This document shows positions 34,324-43,251 of a DNA stretch of 64,000 bases, piece after piece. Below the pieces are notes generated by a model. It was not told the origin of the DNA. It worked only from the letters and a program-made list of their open reading frames with translations, and made no database searches. The position numbers and the translations under genes are program-made. Where the stretch lies: NCBI GenBank assembly GCA_015660865.1, contig JACTUA010000002.1, forward strand, positions 299,470 to 363,469, given 5' to 3'. Position 1 is the stretch's first letter. Every line of letters starts with the position of its first letter. This DNA is from Methanomicrobiales archaeon (GTDB lineage: Archaea; Halobacteriota; Methanomicrobia; Methanomicrobiales; JACTUA01).

Positions 34324-35130
34324 ATGGAATTTGAGAAGCTCTTCAATGACTCGATCGAGTATACCCGGGAAACACTCGTCGGGCATTGGGTGCGATGGCT
34401 GATCTTCATCGTCCTTTCCCTGCCCTTCGCCCTGGTGCGGTTTGTCATCGATCCCCAGAAGATCATGACCGGTTCAAAGATCCACTGGGAGATGATTCCC
34501 TGGGGATATCTTGCGATCCTCGTGATTGCCGGAGTCCTGACATCGTTTTTCATATCAGGATATATGGTCCGGATTTACCGGGGGATGAGACCGGCTCCCG
34601 ACTTCACGGGATGGTCATCCCTCTTTATCGACGGGATCAAGCTGGATATCGTGATGCTGGCCTGGTTCCTGCCGGCAATCATCCTTATGCTCCTGCTGCT
34701 CCTCGTTGCACTCGGAGGGATGCTCTGGCCCGGGCTCTTTGTGAACTTCGGAGGTACTATCCCCAACATCATTATTGGTCTCGTCCTCCTTGTCATTGTA
34801 CTGGCCCTCCTCATCATCGCGGCCCTCTATGTGACCATGGGCGCCATCAGGTTCGCCCGCACCGGGAACATGGTCGAGGGGTGGAATTATTCTGCCATCT
34901 CGGCGATCATCCGGAGGATCGGGTGGGGGAACTACGTCATCGCGCTGGTCCTCTTCTTTTTCGCATCCATATTCTTCAATCTTGTCGTCTCGATTCCGGC
35001 CCTCATCCCGTACGTCGGCTGGATTGTGCCTGTCTGCCTCTCCCCTCTTCTGACCGTGTTTGCCGCCCGGTACTTCACCCTCATTTACGAGACCGGAGAG
35101 ATCCAGCCCCCCGTACCGTCACTTCCTTAA
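34324..35130 (+). CDS. DUF4013 membrane protein
   Basis: 268 residues from ATG 34324; the frame opens at 34291 but MEFEKLFNDSIEYT is the usual DUF4013 beginning, and AGGTG at 34313-34317 lies 6 bases before it. About six helices, including a very hydrophobic pair near residues 105-165. The family is common in Methanomicrobia and Haloarchaea and has no known function. CATATAATTAA at 34275-34285 is a likely TATA box. Divergent from the radical SAM gene. Confidence 0.85.
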   Translation: MEFEKLFNDSIEYTRETLVGHWVRWLIFIVLSLPFALVRFVIDPQKIMTGSKIHWEMIPWGYLAILVIAGVLTSFFISGYMVRIYRGMRPAPDFTGWSSLFIDGIKLDIVMLAWFLPAIILMLLLLLVALGGMLWPGLFVNFGGTIPNIIIGLVLLVIVLALLIIAALYVTMGAIRFARTGNMVEGWNYSAISAIIRRIGWGNYVIALVLFFFASIFFNLVVSIPALIPYVGWIVPVCLSPLLTVFAARYFTLIYETGEIQPPVPSLP

Positions 35131-35180
35131 AGATAAATCTTATTTTCTCACAGAGTTCTCTCTCAACCGGAACCATTTCG

Positions 35181-35858
35181 GTGCGGGTAGGGTGGGTGAT
35201 CCGGGTGTGGAAGAACCTCGTACGGCATTTGCAGGCGGGGTTTTCTGGTGATGCCCGCAGTCCTGATTCCTCGCTGGCAGGTGCCCGCCCCATCAGGTTC
35301 GTGACTCGGGATCTCCCCTATCGCCAGATCACAGACATCGGAGAGTACCGGTTTGATGATATCAGGCCAGGGGATATTGTCATAGATATCGGGGCCAATG
35401 TAGGAGCGTTCTGCATCCGTGCTGCAGGGTATTCGGACCATGTCACAGCGGTTGAACCCGTGGCAACCGATATTCTGGAGGAGAATATCCGGTTGAACAA
35501 TGTAAGGGTGAGAGTCATCGGGGGAGCCCTCGGGGATGGAAGGCCCGCTGAGATCTCCTGGGATGCTGTCAGGGTGTCTGTGCCCACGTACACCCTTCAC
35601 CAGATCATCGGGATGTCCGGAGGCTGCGACTTCCTGAAATGCGACTGCGAGGGAGGCGAATGGCTGATCAGGCCGGAGGATCTGGCAGGCATCCGGAGGA
35701 TCGAGATGGAGATCCACATCCCTCCCATCGGCGGGCCGCCCAATCAGGCGCTCCTCGAGTACCTCGGCCGGCACTATGATTTCGAGATCGAGCGAATCCC
35801 GGGCCATGAGGTGATGGGGGTCATGGGGATCCTGCATGCAACCCGCCATGATGAGTAA
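35181..35858 (+). CDS. FkbM-family SAM-dependent methyltransferase
   Basis: About 225 residues. The SAM-binding strand-loop GDIVIDIGANVGAF and acidic VTAVEPVATD follow an N-terminal region, and DFLKCDCEGGEW is the FkbM signature. The start is uncertain: GTG at 35181, 35196 and 35205 are all in frame and none has a strong Shine-Dalgarno site. Family members methylate sugars or other small molecules. TAAATCTTA near 35132-35142 may be a TATA box. No glycan-synthesis genes are adjacent. Confidence 0.8.
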   Translation: MRVGWVIRVWKNLVRHLQAGFSGDARSPDSSLAGARPIRFVTRDLPYRQITDIGEYRFDDIRPGDIVIDIGANVGAFCIRAAGYSDHVTAVEPVATDILEENIRLNNVRVRVIGGALGDGRPAEISWDAVRVSVPTYTLHQIIGMSGGCDFLKCDCEGGEWLIRPEDLAGIRRIEMEIHIPPIGGPPNQALLEYLGRHYDFEIERIPGHEVMGVMGILHATRHDE

Positions 35859-35877
35859 CCCGGATTGCTTCACCTTT

Positions 35878-36441
35878 TTATTTTTCATCCTGCGCCATTA
35901 TCCCCGTCACCATCAGCCTCTCCAGCGCCCTCGCGCACCTGAAGCAGAACCCCGGCCCTTTCCGGTCGGTATCCCCGATCCAGTTGGAGAAGTACATCAC
36001 GCAGCCCGGGTATTCGCAATGGGCGAGCCCGATGGCATGTCCCAGCTCGTGGACGGCCTCGGTGAGAATCCGCCTCCGGAAGACCCCTGGATTCGGGTCC
36101 TGACCAAAGAACTCCGGCCGGAGCCGGTAGCTGGAGATCAGGGCCCTCCCCCGGTTCGCTATGCCGAAGATAAAGTTCATCCCCGGAGAGAAGAGGTCCG
36201 CTTCTGTGATCCCGAGCAGCAGGGTTCCGGCCAAGGGAACGATGGAGGAGAATCCATCGAGGAGTCCGTCGGCAAGGTACTGGCCGCGGTCTTTCACAAA
36301 GCGCTCTGGGCAAAGTGGCATGAGGGGGTACACCTCAACCTCTGCGGTGAAGATCCCCGGGAGGTCCTCCTCGAGCATGGACAAAAGGGCCTGGTCCACC
36401 TCGCCGACCGGGATCAGGGCAATCTGCAGTCCGGGGTTCAC
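35878..36441 (-). CDS. amzA: Archaemetzincin metalloprotease
   Basis: 187 residues. The zinc motif HELGHAIGLAH gives His131, Glu132, His135 and His141, followed by the family-specific cysteines CEYPGC (142, 147), the Met turn VMYF, and CFRC (166, 169) for a second structural zinc. GTG start at 36441, 27 bases after aksF on the same strand, so it appears to be the last gene of the coenzyme B block. Archaemetzincins are intracellular peptidases of unknown physiological substrate. Confidence 0.92.
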   Translation of the reverse strand: MNPGLQIALIPVGEVDQALLSMLEEDLPGIFTAEVEVYPLMPLCPERFVKDRGQYLADGLLDGFSSIVPLAGTLLLGITEADLFSPGMNFIFGIANRGRALISSYRLRPEFFGQDPNPGVFRRRILTEAVHELGHAIGLAHCEYPGCVMYFSNWIGDTDRKGPGFCFRCARALERLMVTGIMAQDEK

Positions 36442-36468
36442 GGTTTCATCTCTTTGAGCCGGTCGGGT

Positions 36469-37428
36469 TCACCGCGCCAGAGCACCAAGAACGCCCTTCC
36501 CCATCTCTTTTGTCCCCGCATTCCCCCCCAGGTCACGGGTTTTCAGCCCTGATGCCAGCACCTGATCCACTGCGCCCTCGATCCTCACCGCATTCTCCCT
36601 GTCACCAAGGTGCTCGAGGAGCATGGCGCCGCTTCGGATCGCCGCGATGGGGTTTGCGGTATTCTTCCCCGCATGCTTCGGGGCGCTCCCGTGGACCGGC
36701 TCGAAGAGGGAATGCCGGTCACCGATGTTCCCCGAGGGGAGCATGCCGAGCCCCCCGACCAGGAACGCGGCAACATCTGAGAGGATGTCACCGAACATGT
36801 TCTCGGTCACGATGACATCGTATTCGAGGGGGTGCTGGAGGACGTCGAGACAGAGGGCATCGATGAACTTTTCCCGATAGGGAACACCGGCCTCCTTCGA
36901 GACGCTGATGCAGATATCCCGAAAGAGGGTATCGGCTTTGAGGACATTCGCCTTGTGGCCGATGGTCAGGTGCCTCCGTCCCTTCGCGAGGGTGCAGGCA
37001 AAGCGGGCGATCCGTTCGCTCCCCTTCCGGGTGATGACACGGAGTGTCGTGGCGCTGTCGGGCCCGACCTCCTCGATCCCGGAATAGAGGCCTTCGGTGT
37101 TCTCGCGGACGATCACGATATCGGCCGCATTCCCCTTCACCGGCCTCACGTTCGCATAGAGTTCGAGTTCCTTCCTCATCCGGACAATGACGCTCCTGTA
37201 GTTCGGGTCCGGAGGGGTGGTGACTGCGCCGAAGAGGATGGCGTCAGCCCCCTTCATGGCCCTGATATCGGCGGACGTGATGGCCTCTCCTGTCCTCTCC
37301 CACCGCCCGTAGCCCACCTCGACGGGGAAGAACTCGAGGTCCGGGCGGATGGCTGCGAGGATCTCCCGGGCCACAGGGATCACCTCCTGGCCGATACCGT
37401 CCCCTTCAACAACCGCGATTCTCGGCAC
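36469..37428 (-). CDS. aksF: Homoisocitrate dehydrogenase-type decarboxylating dehydrogenase
   Basis: 319 residues from GTG 37428, preceded by GGTGGAG at 5 bases; an ATG at 37443 is possible. Motifs of the isocitrate/isopropylmalate dehydrogenase family: VEGDGIGQEV, a substrate loop with RSVIVRMRKELELYANVRPV, VRENTEGLYSG, ENMFGDILSDVAAFLVGGLG and EPVHGSAPKHAGKNTANP. AksF oxidises and decarboxylates homoisocitrate and its longer homologues. The neighbouring homoaconitase and homocitrate synthase favour this over LeuB. It overlaps the unknown gene upstream by 23 bases. Confidence 0.85.
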   Translation of the reverse strand: MPRIAVVEGDGIGQEVIPVAREILAAIRPDLEFFPVEVGYGRWERTGEAITSADIRAMKGADAILFGAVTTPPDPNYRSVIVRMRKELELYANVRPVKGNAADIVIVRENTEGLYSGIEEVGPDSATTLRVITRKGSERIARFACTLAKGRRHLTIGHKANVLKADTLFRDICISVSKEAGVPYREKFIDALCLDVLQHPLEYDVIVTENMFGDILSDVAAFLVGGLGMLPSGNIGDRHSLFEPVHGSAPKHAGKNTANPIAAIRSGAMLLEHLGDRENAVRIEGAVDQVLASGLKTRDLGGNAGTKEMGKGVLGALAR

Positions 37429-38224
37429 GTTTTCTCCACCCATCAACCACGTTCTTCACCGTATCCGCAATGGTCCGGGGAGTCGCTCCCCAGTGGACCG
37501 CGCCACCGAACCTTCCCCGGAACTCCCTGACTCCCTCCCGTTCGCTCCGGCAGCACCTGGCGATGAAGGGCTCCTCCAGCACGGACTCGAGAGGGCAGAT
37601 CTCCTTCACATGGATGCCCGCCCTCCCGCACTCGCGGAGGATCTGGGCACCAGTCATGCAACCTGCCACCGTATCGCCCTCCCTGACGGGATCCGAGTCC
37701 AGGGTCCGTATGAAACCGGCCGCCCTGCACGGGTAGACATCGGCGCCTATCTCCCGGATATCCCGCACACGGTGAACGAAGGTCACCGATAATTCTCCGA
37801 AGAGACCGTCCCTCTCCAGCTCGTGGATGGTCGCCGAGAGATGGGGCCTGGGGGGCAGGATATCATAGATATGAAGGATGAGAAGAGAGGAGGGATCGGG
37901 GTCGCAGATGAAGGTGGTGTGCTCGTCGAGCCCGCGGAATATGGTGCATCGATGCCCTGATGCCGAGGCGAGGTGAAGGAGGGCTGTCCTGTCATGGAGG
38001 TTCACCGGATCCGGATACTTCGTAACCTCATCGCCCGCTGCCAGGGTCCGCAGGGAGATAACCCTCCGCATCATACCTCTGTCATCCGGGTTCTGCTCGA
38101 CCTCGAGCACTTCAGTTCCTTCAGGACTCTCCCGTATCATGTACCGAGAGAGAAAATACACCCGGTCTCCGCAGGGCTTTCCGGTTATGGCACCTACCTC
38201 CTTGCAGTGGGTGGGGAAGATCAC
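37406..38224 (-). CDS. Unknown protein embedded in the coenzyme B gene block
   Basis: 272 residues. GTG start overlapping the aksE stop by 4 bases (GTGA); its end overlaps aksF by about 20 bases, so it is translationally coupled on both sides. The N-terminal half is mixed alpha/beta (VYFLSRYMIRESPEGTEVLE, RCTIFRGLDEHTTFICDPD); the C-terminal half has several cysteines (VYPCRAAGF, VAGCMTGAQILRECG, IARCCRSEREG) and ends FRGRFGGAVHWGATPRTIAD. No nucleotide- or SAM-binding motif is evident. Position between two committed aks genes argues for a role in coenzyme B synthesis; no function is claimed. Confidence 0.8.
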   Translation of the reverse strand: MIFPTHCKEVGAITGKPCGDRVYFLSRYMIRESPEGTEVLEVEQNPDDRGMMRRVISLRTLAAGDEVTKYPDPVNLHDRTALLHLASASGHRCTIFRGLDEHTTFICDPDPSSLLILHIYDILPPRPHLSATIHELERDGLFGELSVTFVHRVRDIREIGADVYPCRAAGFIRTLDSDPVREGDTVAGCMTGAQILRECGRAGIHVKEICPLESVLEEPFIARCCRSEREGVREFRGRFGGAVHWGATPRTIADTVKNVVDGWRKRAENRGC

Positions 38225-38691
38225 CGATGGTTCCTCCAGTAGGCCACGAGGCCCCCTGCCTTGATGATCTCAAGCATCCTGGGAGAGAGAGGTCGTGCAG
38301 TGCACCGCTGCCCGTTCACGTCTGCCCACCCCTCTTCGAGGTTGAATCGTACCCAGGCCCCCTCCCTGCAGGATACCTGGCACTCAACGAGAGGCAGCCC
38401 GATGTTGATGGCGTTCCTGAAGAAGATCCGGGCAAAGCTCGGTGCGATGACGCCTGCCACCCCCGCGGCTTTCAGAGCGATGGCCGCCTGCTCGCGGGAG
38501 GATCCGCAGCCCATGTTCGCTCCCGCAATGACAACAGTGCCCCGGAGGCGCCCTGCAAGCGTAGGATCCAAGTCCTCGAAGACATGTGCTGCCCAGAGGT
38601 TTTTATCCTTGGTCCGGAGATAACGGCCGGCGATGATCCTATCGGTGTCCATGTCCCGGCCGACGCAGATGGCCCTTCCCTCACCGTACAT
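38221..38691 (-). CDS. aksE: Homoaconitase small subunit
   Basis: 156 residues from ATG 38691, the family start (MYGEGRAICVGRDMDTDRI); the much longer open frame upstream is the shadow of aksD. The substrate-specificity loop reads GRYLRTKD, with Tyr-Leu-Arg-Thr at 24-27. YLRT with Arg26 is the signature reported for the homoaconitase small subunit MJ1271, whereas isopropylmalate isomerases carry YLVY-like loops. GANMGCGSSREQA is the conserved swivel-domain motif. Overlaps aksD by 11 bases. Confidence 0.92.
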   Translation of the reverse strand: MYGEGRAICVGRDMDTDRIIAGRYLRTKDKNLWAAHVFEDLDPTLAGRLRGTVVIAGANMGCGSSREQAAIALKAAGVAGVIAPSFARIFFRNAINIGLPLVECQVSCREGAWVRFNLEEGWADVNGQRCTARPLSPRMLEIIKAGGLVAYWRNHR

Positions 38692-39901
38692 CGGCGGCCT
38701 CCGGAACCGCGACCTCTCCGCGAAGCGCAGAGACGCCCGCGGTGGCAACCGAGGAGAGGAGGATCTCTCCCCCGACACCCATCCGGTTCGTGAAGTTGCG
38801 GTTCGCCGTGGAGAGGCAGACCTCCCCCTCCCCCAGGACTCCCATATGGGCGCCCAGGCATGGCCCGCAGCCGGGCACCCCAACGATACATCCGGCGGAG
38901 AGCAGGGCGTCCACAACCCCCGACCTTGTTGCCTCCTGGAGGGTCCGCCGCGATGCCGGGACCACGATGGTTCTTACCCGCACCTTCTTCCTGTGCAGGA
39001 TCCGGGCGAGGCGTTCCAGGTCATCGAGCCTTCCGTTGGTGCATGTTCCTACAAAGACCTGGTCAAGGGGGGTACCTGCAAGATCTGCCACCTTCTGAAC
39101 TTTATCCACGCGGTGATGGGAAGCGATGAGGGGCTGGAGATCCGACAGGTTCATGTCAAGCTCCCCCACGTACGTGCAGTCCTCCCGCTCCTGGAGGGCG
39201 GCCGAGAGGCCGTACCCGGCCAGGTAGCTGACGGTCTCGTTATCTGCGTAGAAGAGGCCCGCTTTTGCCCCTGCCTCCACCGCCATGTTGGAGCAGGTGA
39301 GCCTTCCCGATATGGGGATCCCTTCCACGCCATCCCCGATGAATTCGAGGGCGCGGTAGTTGGCGCCATCCATCCCGAGATCCCGGACACAGGCGAGGGC
39401 GAGGTCTTTTGCCTCGGAAGCTCCCGTGAAGTCCCCCGTGAGCCGGATCGCGATGGTCTCCGGGACCCGGAACCACGTCCCTCCCGAGGCCCAGATAGCG
39501 GCCATATCCGTTGCCCCGACTCCGGTCGCAAATGCCCCGAAGGCCCCGAGGGTGCAGGTATGGGAGTCGGCCCCCACCACCACCTCCCCGGGGAGCACAA
39601 TCCCCTCGGCCATGAGCTGGTGGCAGATGCCCCCGCCCACATCGGAGAAGTGGAGGCCCCTGGCCATCGCAAAGGAACGGAGCTCGGCCTGGAGGGTAGC
39701 AGTTGTCCCCGTATTCGCAGGCGCGATATGGTCAAAAAAGATGTACGTCCCCCCCGGGTTCCTGACATCCTGGCACCCCATCTCGCACCAGGCCTCCCTG
39801 GCAAGGACACCAGTGCCATCGTGGGCAAAGGCCCGGTCAACCCGGACATCCACGTAGGTCCCTGCGGGGCCGCCCAGGATGCGCTCCGACAGGGTGGCCA
39901 T
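38681..39901 (-). CDS. aksD: Homoaconitase large subunit
   Basis: Aconitase superfamily, 406 residues, carrying the catalytic [4Fe-4S] cluster: cysteines in VGTCTNGR and VPGCGPCLG, with the motifs FFDHIAPAN, VGADSHTCTLGAFGA and SNMAVEAGAK. With AksE it interconverts homocitrate and homoisocitrate and longer homologues. The ATG at 39901 shares a base with the aksA stop (TGATG). Sequence alone does not separate it from LeuC; the small subunit and neighbours do. Confidence 0.9.
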   Translation of the reverse strand: MATLSERILGGPAGTYVDVRVDRAFAHDGTGVLAREAWCEMGCQDVRNPGGTYIFFDHIAPANTGTTATLQAELRSFAMARGLHFSDVGGGICHQLMAEGIVLPGEVVVGADSHTCTLGAFGAFATGVGATDMAAIWASGGTWFRVPETIAIRLTGDFTGASEAKDLALACVRDLGMDGANYRALEFIGDGVEGIPISGRLTCSNMAVEAGAKAGLFYADNETVSYLAGYGLSAALQEREDCTYVGELDMNLSDLQPLIASHHRVDKVQKVADLAGTPLDQVFVGTCTNGRLDDLERLARILHRKKVRVRTIVVPASRRTLQEATRSGVVDALLSAGCIVGVPGCGPCLGAHMGVLGEGEVCLSTANRNFTNRMGVGGEILLSSVATAGVSALRGEVAVPEAADVR

Positions 39902-41028
39902 CAGGGCGATCCCTTCTGTTCATTCTTGACGAGCTCGAGGAGGATCTCGTCGGTGATGGTGCACTTGTGCTCGCTGTAGACCTTCACCCTGTCCAGCACA
40001 TGGCAGATCTGGGCGTCGGAGAGGCTGTAGCCGAGCCGTGCAACCTCGTGCTCCAGGGCGTGGCGCCCGGAGTGCTTCCCGAGGATGAACCTCCGCTCCC
40101 TGCCCACGAGCTCGGGGGGGACGAACTCGTAGGTGAGGGGATCCTCGAGGATCGCCGCGATGTGGATGCCGCTCTCGTGGGCAAAGGCATTCTCCCCGAC
40201 AACCGCCTTGGTCTTTGAGACGGGGATCCGGGAGTAGGCTTCCACGAGCTGGGAGAGGCGCTTGATGAGGGTGAGGTCATAGCGCTCCACCCCCCCCTTC
40301 AGCCGGCAGGCGACAAGGACCTCCTCAAGGGCGGCGTTCCCCGCCCGCTCGCCTATGCCGTTCACCGTGGTATGGAGCTGGAAGGCTCCCGCCTCGGCAG
40401 CCGTGATGGTGTTTGCCGAGGCGCACCCGAGGTCGTTGTGGCAGTGGATGCAGAGGGGCTTTTCTGTCCACGTGACCATCTCCGATACGATTGCATGGAC
40501 CTGGAGAGGGGTGAGGTAGCCGACGGTATCTGCAAAGGAGAGGAGGTCTGCCCCGTGTTCCGCGCCACGCGTAAAGACCTCCCTGAGAAAGCCGGGATCG
40601 GTCCGGGACGCATCCTCTGCAGCAAACCTCACCTGCAGGCCATGGTCACGGGCGAACTCGACCATGGAGAGCGCTCCGGCGAGGACCTGCTCTCTGGGTT
40701 TCCGGTATTTGGTACGGATGTGCAGGTCGGAGGTCGCGATGAAGATGGAGACCATGTCCACGCCGCAGTCGATGGCCGCCTCGACGTCTTCCTTCCGTGC
40801 ACGGGCGAGGCAGCAGATCCGGGCAGAGAGACCGAGGTTCGAGATGGCGGTCACACACTCCTTCTCGTAGGGCGAGGTGATCGGGAACCCGGCCTCGATC
40901 ACCTCGACCCCGACCTCGTCAAGTACCTGGGCGATGTTCATCTTCTCTTCACGGGTGAAAGAGACACCCGGGGTCTGCTCGCCATCCCGGAGCGTCACGT
41001 CACAGATCTCAACATGCCACGCGTTCAT
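39901..41028 (-). CDS. aksA: Homocitrate synthase (chain-elongating)
   Basis: Condenses acetyl-CoA with 2-oxoglutarate and, repeatedly, with 2-oxoadipate and 2-oxopimelate toward 2-oxosuberate. 375 residues: [15 protein letters not shown] with the metal-binding Asp, [24 protein letters not shown] and the C-terminal linker HESGIH. The C-terminal regulatory domain of LeuA or CimA is absent, as in AksA and NifV. Starts 20 bases inside the end of the TPP-enzyme gene, indicating coupled translation. Confidence 0.9.
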   Translation of the reverse strand: MNAWHVEICDVTLRDGEQTPGVSFTREEKMNIAQVLDEVGVEVIEAGFPITSPYEKECVTAISNLGLSARICCLARARKEDVEAAIDCGVDMVSIFIATSDLHIRTKYRKPREQVLAGALSMVEFARDHGLQVRFAAEDASRTDPGFLREVFTRGAEHGADLLSFADTVGYLTPLQVHAIVSEMVTWTEKPLCIHCHNDLGCASANTITAAEAGAFQLHTTVNGIGERAGNAALEEVLVACRLKGGVERYDLTLIKRLSQLVEAYSRIPVSKTKAVVGENAFAHESGIHIAAILEDPLTYEFVPPELVGRERRFILGKHSGRHALEHEVARLGYSLSDAQICHVLDRVKVYSEHKCTITDEILLELVKNEQKGSP

Positions 41029-42286
41029 ACGATTCCCCCTCAGGGCAAAATCCTTCTACGACCACGGTCCTCGGCTCTCTCCCCGTCCTGAGAAGAAGGG
41101 AGAGATCCGGATGATCGGCAGGGATGACCACAGGGCTTGCCCACGAAAGGTAGGGCACCGGATCATACCCCGGCTGGCCACCGGTCATCCCGAGCCGGCT
41201 GTTCTTTAACACGATACAGAGGAGCGGGAGATGCTTCTCGTAGACGTCCACGAGGGCATTTAAGCCCGAGTGGAGGAGGGCATAATCTCCGCAGAGGGCT
41301 ATCCCCGTCGACCTCGCTGCCACGGCCACCGATGAACCGAGCCCGTAAGCTGCAACCCCCACCCGGAAGGGTGGGTTCATGGCAAGAACCGAGCAACCCA
41401 TATCGCAGACCACCTGAAGTCCCCGCTGCCTGAGTACCTCCATTACCCCCTTGAACGGGCAGTGCGGGCAGAAGGTGCGGTAATGCCCACGGGTTGAGAA
41501 CCGCTCCGGCTCCCCGGGATCAGGGGGAGGCTCGAGGGAGCGGTGCTCACGGAGGAAGGGGCGGCCGAGTTCAGCTATAGGCGAGAGGAGAGCCGGATGC
41601 CCGGGAGGCGGATAAACGGTCACCACCCTTCCTCTCCCTGTGCCGGGGGCGGCCCCCACCGATACTCCCCGTTCTGTTCCCATGAGATTCAGAAGATTCT
41701 CCTTCGACCAGCGGAAGAGATCCCGTGTCTTCCGGTCCGCGGCCATCGCCCGGCCCCGCATGGTCAGGTCCGGATCGGTGAGGGACCCGGTAAAATTCCG
41801 GCGCTCAACGCTCTCCGGTTCGCATTCTGTTTCGAGGAGCGGAGGGGTGACCCGGAGGATGGCTACCCGTGAGAACCGCTCCGACGCCCGGAATGCCTCT
41901 TCTACCGCCGCAGCGCACGTCGTCCTGCCCGGCTCAAGGACCGGTGCCTGGGCGAGCTCACCATAGTACCGGGAGTCCTGGACATTCTGTGAGCCCTGGG
42001 CCTCGAGGTCATCGCCCGCCACAACCACCACCCCGGCCCGGAGCCCCTGGGTGGTGGCATTCACCAGGGGATCGGCGCAGGCATTCAAGCCCACGTTCTT
42101 CAGCACCACGGCACTCCTCCGGCTTTCCAGGGACTCCCCGAGGGCATACTCGAGGGCCACCTTCTCATTCACGACGAGTTCGGCCGAAAGAAGCCTCGCA
42201 AGCTCTGTGACCGGGTAGCCCGGGACGGTGTAGATTCGATCGGCCGAATTGAGGATCGCCCCGGCTATGACCTCCTCACCCTTCAT
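41009..42286 (-). CDS. Stand-alone IorA-like thiamine-diphosphate enzyme; candidate 2-oxosuberate decarboxylase
   Basis: 425 residues from ATG 42286, which overlaps the previous stop (ATGA). The N-terminal half is a Pyr-like domain ([39 protein letters not shown]); the C-terminal half is the TPP-binding domain ([53 protein letters not shown]), colinear with indolepyruvate:ferredoxin oxidoreductase alpha. The C-terminal ferredoxin domain of IorA is missing and no IorB gene is adjacent, so electron transfer to ferredoxin is not obvious; a simple decarboxylase is more plausible. Lying just upstream of aksA, it is a candidate for the unassigned decarboxylation of 2-oxosuberate. That function is inference. 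Confidence 0.8.
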   Translation of the reverse strand: MKGEEVIAGAILNSADRIYTVPGYPVTELARLLSAELVVNEKVALEYALGESLESRRSAVVLKNVGLNACADPLVNATTQGLRAGVVVVAGDDLEAQGSQNVQDSRYYGELAQAPVLEPGRTTCAAAVEEAFRASERFSRVAILRVTPPLLETECEPESVERRNFTGSLTDPDLTMRGRAMAADRKTRDLFRWSKENLLNLMGTERGVSVGAAPGTGRGRVVTVYPPPGHPALLSPIAELGRPFLREHRSLEPPPDPGEPERFSTRGHYRTFCPHCPFKGVMEVLRQRGLQVVCDMGCSVLAMNPPFRVGVAAYGLGSSVAVAARSTGIALCGDYALLHSGLNALVDVYEKHLPLLCIVLKNSRLGMTGGQPGYDPVPYLSWASPVVIPADHPDLSLLLRTGREPRTVVVEGFCPEGESYERVAC

Positions 42287-43251
42287 GTATCCCTCCCAGG
42301 CACAAGGTCGCAGCCCGTACACGCGGTGCACATGGTCCGGGCCTTCCTTGTATCGAGCCCGTGGCAGCGGAGTCCCTTTTCATGTATCTCGCAGACCCTG
42401 AGGATCCGCTCTGCCGATGGCCGGGGGACGGTCGCGAGCTCGGCGGCCGGGTTCAGGGGACGGAGGACCGGGATGATCCCCGAAGAGGTGAGATCCTCGA
42501 TGCACCTCTCCAGGTTTTCGTCGCTCTCCCCGAGCCCGAAGAGGACATTGGAGTAGACCGCCCCCTCACCGAAGATCTCCACCGAACGGTCGAGAGACGC
42601 CCGGATGGCATGGTAATCCAGCCCGGGGCACATCCGGGCGAAAAGTGCCGGGGTTGCGGCCTCCAGGTTCCACTTCACCTCGGAAACGCCAAGGTCCTGG
42701 AGGCGCTGAGGGGTCTCCGGGGTCGGATAGATCGAAACCCCGACAGGCTTCCCGAGGAGCACGAGGCGCTTCACCAGGGATCGGACCCGGCATTCCTCGC
42801 CCTCGAGGGAGTCCGAGACCCCGGATGTGATGGCGATGGCATCGACCCTGTCAAGGACCTCCCGCACCCGTGCCTCGATGTCAGCCGGGTCCTTGGTTCC
42901 TCCACCGAGGAGGGGGACCGTACAATAGCGGCAATGGAAGATGCACCGCTCGCTCACGTTCACGTAGGCCTGCCTGGGGCAGTGGAGCCCTGCAGGTTCG
43001 AGCTTCCCCTCTATTTCAAGATCCCCGGTGCGGATGGTGACACGACCCTCCCCATGGTGGTGGAGCCGCACCCGGCCTTCACGGGCTACCGAGAGCCGGA
43101 CCCTCCTGCCATCTTTCGAGAAGAAGACCGATCCCTCCCCTCCGGCGGTCGGGCCGGCCGTCGAACGGGAGATGAAACCTGTGCAAGGCACACCTTCCAG
43201 CCGCACCGTGTTCGCCGCGAGGAGTTCAGCCTTCAGCCGTTTCCAGTCCAT
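42283..43251 (-). CDS. Biotin-synthase-related radical SAM protein (COG2516 type)
   Basis: 322 residues. An N-terminal beta-rich region of about 100 residues (GEGSVFFSKDGRRVRLSV) precedes the SAM cluster motif CIFHCRYC near residue 110. The barrel has AITSGVSDS, GVSIYPTPET, EVKWNLEAATP and NVLFGLGESDENLE. The C-terminus carries an extra cysteine set, MCTACTGCDL, that could hold an auxiliary iron-sulfur cluster. Biotin synthase and lipoyl synthase relatives insert sulfur, so a thiol-forming role in coenzyme B synthesis is conceivable. Overlaps marker 11 by 19 bases and the TPP gene by 4. Confidence 0.82.
   Translation of the reverse strand: MDWKRLKAELLAANTVRLEGVPCTGFISRSTAGPTAGGEGSVFFSKDGRRVRLSVAREGRVRLHHHGEGRVTIRTGDLEIEGKLEPAGLHCPRQAYVNVSERCIFHCRYCTVPLLGGGTKDPADIEARVREVLDRVDAIAITSGVSDSLEGEECRVRSLVKRLVLLGKPVGVSIYPTPETPQRLQDLGVSEVKWNLEAATPALFARMCPGLDYHAIRASLDRSVEIFGEGAVYSNVLFGLGESDENLERCIEDLTSSGIIPVLRPLNPAAELATVPRPSAERILRVCEIHEKGLRCHGLDTRKARTMCTACTGCDLVPGRDT

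Noticed and set aside
36469..41028. Leucine biosynthesis operon (leuA, leuC, leuD, leuB)
   Set aside because: The synthase lacks the LeuA regulatory domain, the small subunit has the homoaconitase YLRT loop, and methanogen-specific genes flank the set; coenzyme B synthesis fits better.
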